Assembly (NCBI GenBank): GCA_017959195.1 | Contig: JAGDBE010000170.1 | Coordinates: 1 to 9,497 of the forward strand | Length of the DNA: 9,497 nucleotides | Direction of reading: 5' to 3' | From: Clostridia bacterium | GTDB taxonomy: Bacteria > Bacillota > Clostridia > Oscillospirales > CAG-382 | Shown: in pieces, positions 1-5,155 of the stretch | How positions within the stretch are numbered: the first letter of the stretch is position 1 | Layout of the letters: every line of letters begins with the position of its first letter | Program-made: the position numbers and the translations under genes | Notes under the pieces: generated by a model | Databases searched by the model: none | The model's input: only the letters and a program-made list of their open reading frames with translations | Told to the model about the DNA's origin: nothing

Positions 1-983
1 GCGAGCGCCCGACGACTCAGCTTGTCGGCGTAACAAAGACGGAAAACGGCTATGAGTTCGATTTCTCACTTGTCGAAAAGTGGCTTGCCATGTGCGACAG
101 ATGCGGAATAAAATATTACGAGATGTCGCACCTCTTTACCCAGTGGGGAGCGGAACACGCGCCCAAAATAATGGCTGACGTAAACGGCGAATATAAAAAG
201 ATTTTCGGCTGGGAGACCGACGCGCTTTCCGACGAATATATCGGATTCTTAAAGGCCTTCCTTACCGAATTCAAGCAGTATCTGCGCAGAAGACAGCTTC
301 TCGATAAATGCCATTTCCACCTGTCCGACGAGCCGGCGGCAGACCATATCGAACACTTTATGAAGATAAGACAGGCGCTCGAAGACGTAATCTCGGATAT
401 CTGGTGCGGAGAAGCGCTTTCGGGCTACGATTTCTATAAAACCGGCGCCGTAAAGCATCCGATAGTTTCAACCGAGCACATCGAGCCTTTTATAGAAAAC
501 AAGGTCCCCGACCTGTGGTGCTACTACTGCTGTATGGAGGGAATAGAAGTCTCCAACAGATTCGTCTCAATGCCGATGAACAGAACCAGAGTCATCGCCG
601 AGCAGATGTATAAGTACGACATAAAGGGCTTTTTGCAGTGGGGATATAATTTCTACTACTCCTATCTGTCGGTAACCGAAGTAAATCCGTATGAATGCAC
701 GGACGGAACGGGCGGCTGGGTGCCGGCGGGAGACGCGTTCTCGGTATATCCCGCACCCGACGGAACCGCTTACGAAACGCTTCATATGAAGGCGGTAACG
801 CAGGCATTGCGCGATATGAGGGCGTTTGAACTGCTCGAAAAACTCTCGTCAAAGGAAGAAGTGCTCTCAATCATCGAAAACGGCATAGAGCCCGTCACCT
901 TCAAGAAATATCCGCATGAAGACGGCTATTGCGAGGGCGTAAGAGAGAGAATTAACAAGGCGATAGCGGAAAAAATACGTTAA
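1..983 (+). CDS. DUF4091 / GH123-like glycoside hydrolase, C-terminal part (5' end outside window)
   Basis: The frame is open from base 3, so about 326 residues of a longer protein are visible; family members usually have about 550-600. The visible part is the TIM-barrel catalytic region. The sequence HLSDEP carries an adjacent Asp-Glu pair (codons 327-329 and 330-332). In GH123 beta-N-acetylgalactosaminidases such a pair does substrate-assisted hydrolysis: Asp orients the 2-acetamido group and Glu is the acid/base. An aromatic stretch, FLQWGYNFYYS, about 105 residues later is typical of the substrate pocket in DUF4091 proteins. The missing N-terminal part would normally hold a beta-sandwich domain. 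An internal ATG at base 90 is not the start, because clear family sequence (VEKWLAMCDRCGIKYYE) continues upstream of it. The likely substrate is an amino-sugar-containing glycan, but DUF4091 members are only partly characterised and the sugar cannot be read from this part. A terminator follows directly. Confidence 0.82.
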   Translation, partial: ERPTTQLVGVTKTENGYEFDFSLVEKWLAMCDRCGIKYYEMSHLFTQWGAEHAPKIMADVNGEYKKIFGWETDALSDEYIGFLKAFLTEFKQYLRRRQLLDKCHFHLSDEPAADHIEHFMKIRQALEDVISDIWCGEALSGYDFYKTGAVKHPIVSTEHIEPFIENKVPDLWCYYCCMEGIEVSNRFVSMPMNRTRVIAEQMYKYDIKGFLQWGYNFYYSYLSVTEVNPYECTDGTGGWVPAGDAFSVYPAPDGTAYETLHMKAVTQALRDMRAFELLEKLSSKEEVLSIIENGIEPVTFKKYPHEDGYCEGVRERINKAIAEKIR

Positions 984-990
984 AATATGA

Positions 991-1028
991 AAAAATCACG
1001 GTTTTCACCGTGATTTTTCGCTTTTTTT
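991..1028 (+). terminator. Rho-independent terminator of the GH123-like gene
   Basis: A perfect 12-bp stem (991-1002 with 1007-1018) closes a TTTC loop. The right arm ends in five T, and after CGC comes a run of seven T (1022-1028). It begins 8 bases after the stop codon. The A-rich left arm means it could also work from the other strand. Confidence 0.9.
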
Positions 1029-1125
1029 GTTCAGAAACCGCATGAATCCGAATATAATAGTATTAAGCGGTATTCAACCGTTTTCATCATTTTTACTGAA
1101 ATTTAATAATTATTTGAATAACTTA

Positions 1126-1154
1126 TTGACAATTTGACAAAAAAATAGTATTAT
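1126..1154 (+). promoter_or_regulatory. Sigma-A-type promoter for the DUF975-like gene
   Basis: TTGACA (1126-1131) and TATTAT (1149-1154) are separated by exactly 17 bases in AT-rich DNA. The predicted start of transcription near 1161 gives a leader of about 43 bases. A second TTGACA at 1134-1139 has no -10 box at a usable distance. The rest of the gap (1029-1125) is AT-rich, and nothing else was recognised in it. Confidence 0.8.
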
Positions 1155-1203
1155 AAATGTAAGGTAATAAAAAACCGAAATCAATTTGAAAGAGGGATAT
1201 TTT

Positions 1204-2121
1204 ATGTTAGCACAAGCTTACAAACGCGCTTTTTCTGTTTTGGCGAAGAAACCCATAAGACTGTGGGGACTTTCTCTGCTGGCAGCGATCGTCAGCTTCT
1301 TCGCGGGACTTCTGACCGCTCCTTTCCTCAGCTTGGTAGGCATCGGCTTTTCAATCGTAGTATCGGTTGGCATGTCGAAGGTTTATCTTGACGCGCTTGA
1401 CAACAAGGAAGTTAACTCCGATCAGCTTTTCGCAGGCTTCAAACGCATGTGGACGGTTCTCGGCGGTATGGCATGGCAGGCGCTCTGGCTCTTCATCTGG
1501 CTCGTTGGCTCGCTTGCAGTGGGAGGACTTGTAATGGCTCTCTTCGCAGCGCTCGGAAGCGGATTCGGCAGAGCGGCAGGCGTATTTAGCGTTATAGGCA
1601 TCGTACTCGGCTCAATCGTAATGATTGCGGGCTGCGTATGCTTCGTTATCAAGACCTATGCGTACAAATTCGTTCCGTACATACTCATGACCCGTGAAGA
1701 CGTAAGCGCAACACAGGCACTCCGCCTTTCGGTACAGCTTACCCGCGGCAAAAAAGGTTCTATGTTCCTTGCAGACCTGCTCTTCTGCGTTATTGTCGGC
1801 GTAGTTGCGGGCATACTCGCAGCGCTTTCGGCAATTCCGTTCATCGGCGGTTTATTTGCAATCGTGCTTGTACTGTTCATTGTAATAGTAATTCTGTTCT
1901 CGGAAATTTTCCAGGGACTTTACAATGCGGCATTCTATCAGATGCCCGCAGCTCCCGCACCTGCTCAGCCGAACCAGTTTGCAAATCAGTTCCAGCAGTT
2001 CCAGCAGCAGTATCAGCAGCCGCAGTATCAGCAGCCGCAGCAGCCGCAGTATCAGCCGCCTCAGCAGCAGTACCGGCAGCCACAGCAGCCGCCCTTTAAT
2101 CCTCAGCAGCCCCAACAGTAA
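1204..2121 (+). CDS. DUF975-like polytopic membrane protein with Gln/Pro-rich cytoplasmic tail
   Basis: The product has 305 residues. ATG at 1204 is chosen because AGAGGG (1191-1196) lies 7 bases upstream; an in-frame TTG at 1186 would place this site inside the gene. Hydrophobic segments lie at about residues 22-58, 85-118, 127-150 and 188-237, probably five or six membrane spans. The segment at about 150-190 (YKFVPYILMTREDV, then ALRLSVQLTRGKKGSMFLADLL) resembles the conserved core of DUF975 integral membrane proteins, where a short amphipathic stretch and a G-K-K turn precede the last helices. Residues 246-305 form a disordered tail made almost only of Gln, Pro, Tyr, Phe and Asn, with YQQPQ repeats. 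The function of DUF975 proteins is not known, and none is assigned here. The gene stands alone between a strong promoter and a terminator. Family assignment is by recognition of sequence style, so a related family such as the GlpQ-type membrane domain is possible. Confidence 0.75.
   Translation: MLAQAYKRAFSVLAKKPIRLWGLSLLAAIVSFFAGLLTAPFLSLVGIGFSIVVSVGMSKVYLDALDNKEVNSDQLFAGFKRMWTVLGGMAWQALWLFIWLVGSLAVGGLVMALFAALGSGFGRAAGVFSVIGIVLGSIVMIAGCVCFVIKTYAYKFVPYILMTREDVSATQALRLSVQLTRGKKGSMFLADLLFCVIVGVVAGILAALSAIPFIGGLFAIVLVLFIVIVILFSEIFQGLYNAAFYQMPAAPAPAQPNQFANQFQQFQQQYQQPQYQQPQQPQYQPPQQQYRQPQQPPFNPQQPQQ
2011..2040 (+). repeat. Exact 15-bp tandem duplication inside the Gln/Pro tail
   Basis: The unit TATCAGCAGCCGCAG occurs twice head to tail (2011-2025, 2026-2040), each coding YQQPQ. 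Degenerate versions continue to about 2118 and CAG-rich sequence starts at about 1991. Units are multiples of three bases, so slippage would change tail length but not the reading frame. Confidence 0.9.
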
Positions 2122-2134
2122 TTGACATAAAATA

Positions 2135-2166
2135 AAAAGCCCGCATTCGCGGGCTTTTATTTTTTT
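2135..2166. terminator. Bidirectional terminator between the DUF975-like gene and mscL
   Basis: A perfect 10-bp stem (2135-2144 with 2149-2158) has the GC core GCCCGC/GCGGGC and an ATTC loop. It is followed by a T-run on the plus strand (2155-2166, one A) and by an A-run on its left side that reads as T on the minus strand. It serves two convergent genes whose stop codons lie 13 and 5 bases outside the hairpin and its T-run. Confidence 0.92.
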
Positions 2167-2171
2167 GCTTT

Positions 2172-2630
2172 TTATTCGTTGTCTTTTTTGAGGATGTCTC
2201 TGATTTCGGTAAGAAGCTTTTCTTCGGCGGAGGGTTCGGGTTCCTTTTCCTCTTCTTTTTCTTCTTCTTTGTTCTTGCCGGAAAGCTTCTTTGCCTTTTC
2301 CGCGGATTTGGTGAGAATTCTTATGAAAATGAATACGCAGAGTGCGATAATAACGAAGTCGAGGATCATCTGAATGAAGTTGCCGTATTTCAGATAACTG
2401 CCTTCCGTTATCACTTCGCCGAGTTCGTTAAGTACCGGCTCTCTCAAAGTGAGCTTCATGTCCGCAAAGGAAGCGGAGCCTGTGGCCAGTCCGATAAGGG
2501 GCATTATGATGTCGGCTACAAGCGAGCTTGTGATTTTTCCGAACGCCGTCGCGATAACAACGCCGACCGCCATGTCAATGACGTTGCCCTTGTTGATAAA
2601 CGCCTTGAAGTCTGCAAAAAATTTTTTCAT
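2172..2630 (-). CDS. mscL: Large-conductance mechanosensitive channel MscL
   Basis: The product is a 152-residue homopentameric inner-membrane channel that opens under extreme membrane tension and lets solutes out during hypo-osmotic shock. The N-terminal amphipathic helix (MKKFFADFKAFINKGN) is followed by TM1 (about 17-46, AVGVVIATAFGKI and ADIIMPLIG), which lines the pore. The periplasmic loop covers about 47-81, TM2 about 83-108, and the C-terminal helix about 135-149 (EEKLLTEIRDILKK). Between TM2 and that helix is a Lys/Glu-rich linker (about 114-134), which makes the protein somewhat longer than the 136 residues of the E. coli channel. AGGAG (2641-2645) lies 10 bases before the ATG. The gene is last in the tsaB-hpt-mscL unit, 30 bases after hpt, and ends at the shared terminator. 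Confidence 0.97.
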   Translation of the reverse strand: MKKFFADFKAFINKGNVIDMAVGVVIATAFGKITSSLVADIIMPLIGLATGSASFADMKLTLREPVLNELGEVITEGSYLKYGNFIQMILDFVIIALCVFIFIRILTKSAEKAKKLSGKNKEEEKEEEKEPEPSAEEKLLTEIRDILKKDNE

Positions 2631-2660
2631 AACTGCTTCACTCCTGTTTATATTAAATTT

Positions 2661-3221
2661 TTATTGGTTTTCGTAAACCGAGGGCTTGAGGATGCCGACG
2701 TAGGGCAGATTTCTGAACATTTCGTCGTAATCCAGCCCGTATCCCACGATAAACTCGTCGGGAATGACGAATCCCTCGTAATCAATGGGAATTTCCTTTA
2801 GTCTGCGCTGCGGCTTGTTGAAAAGCACGCAGAGCTTGAGTTCCTCTGCACCGAGGTCGTTTTTCATATGGTCCATAACCCACGCGAGCGTGTTTCCGGT
2901 GTCGAGAATGTCTTCAATCAGTATGACGTTGTAATCCGAAAGATTAATTCTGTCAGGCTCGTTTTTGAGTTTGATTTTTCCGCTTGAAACGGTGTCGTGT
3001 CCGTAGGAGGACACCTTTATGTAATCGGTTTCGAGCGGCAGGTCTATTTTTCTCATAAGGTCCGACATAAATACCGCGGAGCCTTTGAGAATACCTATTA
3101 ACAGAATTTTTTTGCCGCTGTTTTCGTAGTCCTTTGTAATCTGCGACGCAATTTTATCGACGGCGTCGGCAATTTCCTTTTCGGACACGAGAACTCTTTC
3201 GATGCAGGATTCGTAATTCAA
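2661..3221 (-). CDS. hpt: Hypoxanthine phosphoribosyltransferase
   Basis: The product is a 186-residue cytosolic enzyme of purine salvage: hypoxanthine (or guanine) plus PRPP gives IMP (or GMP) and pyrophosphate. Visible motifs are LKG (45-47, pyrophosphate loop), Ser72-Tyr73 in the flexible lid SSYG, the PRPP-binding EDILDTGNT (103-111), the base-contacting Lys136 in NKPQRR, and the C-terminal FVIPDEFIVGYGLDYDE (151-167), all typical of bacterial HPRT. The start is TTG at 3221; AAAGGGG is 9 bases upstream, and the first in-frame ATG is codon 52, inside the conserved core, so TTG is well supported. It lies 37 bases after tsaB and 30 before mscL, probably co-transcribed. The nearby nucleoside-type importer may supply its substrates, but that is inference. 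Confidence 0.97.
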   Translation of the reverse strand: MNYESCIERVLVSEKEIADAVDKIASQITKDYENSGKKILLIGILKGSAVFMSDLMRKIDLPLETDYIKVSSYGHDTVSSGKIKLKNEPDRINLSDYNVILIEDILDTGNTLAWVMDHMKNDLGAEELKLCVLFNKPQRRLKEIPIDYEGFVIPDEFIVGYGLDYDEMFRNLPYVGILKPSVYENQ

Positions 3222-3230
3222 CTAAAATTA

Positions 3231-3237
3231 CCCCTTT
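3231..3237 (-). promoter_or_regulatory. Ribosome binding site that fixes the TTG start of hpt
   Basis: On the minus strand this reads AAAGGGG, 9 bases before TTG. No ATG or GTG lies closer at a workable spacing, so it decides the start codon. Confidence 0.75.
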
Positions 3238-3258
3238 CGGATGCTTTTATATAAAAAA

Positions 3259-4002
3259 TCAGTGGCTTTCTTTCTGCGCTCTTTCGCGCTCCGCCTGCGA
3301 AACCCGCAAATATACGGGTTGAAGCTTTTCAGCGGTATAATTTTCAAAATTTCCCGAAATAAAGACGTCTTTTGCCGCAAGAGCGGATGAAAACGCGTCT
3401 TCATAAAGGATTGCCTCGGGGCAGAGAATGAGGTTTTTCAGATTTTTGCCCGATTTCTCACAAAGAGTGTAAAAAAGCTTCGCGCCGTCGCCCACAAGGA
3501 AAATATCCTTGCCTTTGTACTTTTCTTCGAGCTCGTTTGAAAGAAATTCAAACGATTCCGCTCTGTCTGCGTTCAGGCGCTTCTTTCCGATACCGGAGAC
3601 CTCTTCGAAAACCGCGTTGTAAAACTGGTCCCTGCGCGCGTCCATGAGAGGAAAAATAACAGAGCCCTCTTTGCATGACGAAACGTTTTCCGCAAGAGAA
3701 GCAAGCGTCGAAACGGGAACGCAGGGGAAGTCCTTTCCGAAAGCAAGGCCTTTCAGCGTGGAAATGCCGATTCTGACGCCCGTAAACGAGCCGGGACCGG
3801 CGCTTATCACGCCGGCGTCGATATCTGAAAAAGAAAGACCTGCACTTTTGATGCAGAAATCTATCATGGGAAGCAGACTTTCGCTGTGGGTGAGGGTGTT
3901 GTTTATGCGCGCGAGCGACAAAACGGCAAAAGAAGAGCCGTCAAACGAGCAAACGCAGACGCTTGCCGTATGCGCTGCCGTGTCAAGTGATAAAACCTTC
4001 AT
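3259..4002 (-). CDS. tsaB: tRNA threonylcarbamoyladenosine biosynthesis protein TsaB
   Basis: TsaB is a non-catalytic partner of TsaD. With TsaE they move threonylcarbamoyl from TC-AMP (made by TsaC) to A37 of ANN-reading tRNAs. The product has 247 residues, close to the usual 220-240. Family marks are the ASKHA-fold start MKVLSLDTA (1-9), THSE (38-41), GPGSFTGVRIG (69-79), MDARRDQFYNAVF (120-132) and a C-terminal PVYLRVSQAERER (229-241). The ATG at 4002 is preceded by GGAAGGA; an upstream in-frame GTG at 4038 adds 12 residues without family similarity. The usual neighbours tsaE, rimI and tsaD are absent here, and the gene instead leads a unit with hpt and mscL, 37 bases before hpt. A clear promoter lies about 55 bases upstream. 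Confidence 0.96.
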   Translation of the reverse strand: MKVLSLDTAAHTASVCVCSFDGSSFAVLSLARINNTLTHSESLLPMIDFCIKSAGLSFSDIDAGVISAGPGSFTGVRIGISTLKGLAFGKDFPCVPVSTLASLAENVSSCKEGSVIFPLMDARRDQFYNAVFEEVSGIGKKRLNADRAESFEFLSNELEEKYKGKDIFLVGDGAKLFYTLCEKSGKNLKNLILCPEAILYEDAFSSALAAKDVFISGNFENYTAEKLQPVYLRVSQAERERAQKESH

Positions 4003-4056
4003 CTTGCGGAATCCTTCCCGGTGGTTTAAGTAAAACACCTTAATTAATATACATAG

Positions 4057-4085
4057 AGTATATCACTTAATAATACAAAAGTCAA
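4057..4085 (-). promoter_or_regulatory. Sigma-A-type promoter for tsaB-hpt-mscL
   Basis: Read on the minus strand, TTGACT (4085-4080) and TATACT (4062-4057) are separated by exactly 17 bases. Transcription should start near 4050, giving a leader of about 48 bases before the tsaB ATG. It lies just downstream of the tepA terminator, so the two minus-strand units look independent. Confidence 0.8.
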
Positions 4086-4106
4086 CAGAATGCGGCGCAT
4101 TTTGAT

Positions 4107-4138
4107 AAAAACAAAAAAGCGGTTTTTTCAACCGCTTT
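4107..4138 (-). terminator. Rho-independent terminator of tepA
   Basis: On the minus strand a perfect 9-bp stem (4138-4130 with 4124-4116) closes a GAAAA loop. Two T-runs follow, interrupted by one G (4118-4113 and 4111-4107). Its first bases overlap the tepA stop codon. Confidence 0.88.
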
Positions 4139-4871
4139 AACCGTTTTTCCGCCGCTCAATCATGCATTTCAGCTCGGAAATCGCGTCGTGCAGATTGCCG
4201 ACGCGGTCGATGAGCCCGATTTCCACCGCCTTCACGCCGTCGATGACCGTTCCCACGTCGGAAGCGATTTCGTCGGTTTTCATAATGAGCTCGTTTATCG
4301 TGGATTTGTCGGCTTTTGAATTTTTGACGATGAAATTCGTTATTCTTTCCTGCATTTTGAGAAAATTCGTAAAGGTCTGCGGAACGCCTATCACAAGCCC
4401 GTTCAGCCGTACGGGGTGAAGCGTCATGGTGGCGGACGGCACTATAAAAGACATATCCGTGCTTACGGCGAGCGGCACGCCTATCGAGTGGCCTCCGCCG
4501 AGGACGAGGGAGACCGTCGGCTTTGACATTCCCGAAATGAGCTCAGCTATGGCAAGCCCCGCTTCGACGTCGCCGCCGACGGTGTTTAACAGCAGCAGAA
4601 GCCCGTCGATTTCCGACGACTCCTCCACACCGACGAGCTGCGGAATCATATGCTCGTATTTTGTCGTTTTCGTCTGCGACGGAAGAAGATAGTGCCCCTC
4701 GATTTGTCCCGCGATTATCATGGAATGAATTGTTATATTTTCATTTTTAGTGATTATGCCGCCGGTTTCCGCAATGCCCGAAAAATCGACGTCCTCATCC
4801 TTTTTTTCGTCTTTGCGTCCGCCGTCTTTTTCGGGATTTTCCACACTTTCGCCGCGTAAAATTTCAAACAT
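4137..4871 (-). CDS. tepA: ClpP-family serine peptidase, TepA (translocation-enhancing protein) type
   Basis: The product has 244 residues and matches Bacillus TepA (YmfB), a ClpP-fold protein linked to protein export. The core carries NTVGGDVEAGLAIAELI (96-112), GGGHSIGVPLAVS (125-137), TMTLHPVRL (148-156) and VIGVPQTF (160-167). By alignment with ClpP the catalytic triad is Ser129, His152 and probably Asp205 (SDVGT), all present, so it should be active. There is no signal peptide or membrane span; residues 9-30 form a highly charged Lys/Glu/Asp linker, suggesting a cytosolic oligomer with a flexible N-terminus. ATG at 4871 is chosen because AAAGGGG lies 6 bases upstream; earlier in-frame starts up to 4949 add unrelated sequence. 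In Bacillus tepA lies beside spoIIIE, which is not seen here. The exact substrate cannot be inferred. Confidence 0.93.
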   Translation of the reverse strand: MFEILRGESVENPEKDGGRKDEKKDEDVDFSGIAETGGIITKNENITIHSMIIAGQIEGHYLLPSQTKTTKYEHMIPQLVGVEESSEIDGLLLLLNTVGGDVEAGLAIAELISGMSKPTVSLVLGGGHSIGVPLAVSTDMSFIVPSATMTLHPVRLNGLVIGVPQTFTNFLKMQERITNFIVKNSKADKSTINELIMKTDEIASDVGTVIDGVKAVEIGLIDRVGNLHDAISELKCMIERRKNG

Positions 4872-4999
4872 AAAAAGCCCCTTTTTTGCTGATAAATTGA
4901 TGGTTTTACATAAAATATTTTGCGTTGAAAAACGGTTTTTATACGGCAAAAGTTATTTGTATAATCTGATGAAAACAAGTTGTGCAAGATGTATAATTT

Positions 5000-5028
5000 A
5001 GGATACAAAAATCTCTGTTTTTCGTCAA
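5000..5028 (-). promoter_or_regulatory. Possible promoter of tepA
   Basis: On the minus strand TTGACG (5028-5023), a 17-base spacer and TATCCT (5005-5000) form a moderate match. The leader would be about 120 bases. Other AT-rich boxes in 4900-4990 could serve instead, so this is tentative. The whole divergent gap between tepA and the lipoprotein gene (4872-5155, 284 bases) is AT-rich and holds only promoter and leader signals. Confidence 0.4.
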
Positions 5029-5037
5029 AATGATATA

Positions 5038-5066
5038 TTGATATTTGATAAAAAATTTGATATAAT
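5038..5066 (+). promoter_or_regulatory. Sigma-A-type promoter of the BMP importer operon
   Basis: TTGATA (5038-5043), a 17-base spacer and a perfect TATAAT (5061-5066) predict a start of transcription near 5073. TTGATA occurs again at 5045-5050 and at 5057-5062, the last overlapping the -10 box; these may be chance in AT-rich DNA or part of an operator. Confidence 0.8.
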
Positions 5067-5072
5067 AATGGT

Positions 5073-5130
5073 GGCACTTGGATGTAGAAAAAATTTATTT
5101 CTTCTGTAAAAAAGTGCCTGTTTTTATTTT
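5073..5130 (+). promoter_or_regulatory. Structured leader of the importer operon: 5'-terminal hairpin with U-tract
   Basis: The predicted transcript begins at GGCACTT (5073-5079), which pairs perfectly with AAGTGCC (5112-5118). Inside, AGAAA (5086-5090) can pair with TTTCT (5098-5102). A T-rich tract (5119-5130) follows directly, as in an intrinsic terminator or attenuator. TTCTTCT (5099-5105) could instead pair with GGAAGAA (5148-5154), which overlaps the Shine-Dalgarno region. No known riboswitch class, including purine and preQ1 types, was recognised. It may also simply protect the 5' end of the mRNA. Confidence 0.45.
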
Positions 5131-5155
5131 ATTATTACTTTTCAGGAGGAAGAAC

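Noticed and set aside
1991..2118. CRISPR- or satellite-like array suggested by the repeats.
   Set aside because: The repeats are in-frame codons for a Gln/Pro tail, have no spacers and no palindromic units.
2122..2127. TTGACA directly after the stop codon of the DUF975-like gene.
   Set aside because: The terminator hairpin lies where the spacer and -10 box would be, and no plus-strand gene follows, so it is a chance match.
4003..4038. Upstream GTG start for tsaB at 4038.
   Set aside because: The 12 extra residues show no family similarity, and the ATG at 4002 has its own ribosome site and starts exactly at the conserved MKVLSLDTA.
5067..5155. Purine or preQ1 riboswitch upstream of the nucleoside-type importer.
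   Set aside because: The conserved cores of these aptamers as I know them (purine three-way junction with TAT/GTTTCTAC-type loops, preQ1 hairpin with A-rich tail) are not present. The leader is reported only as an unassigned structure.
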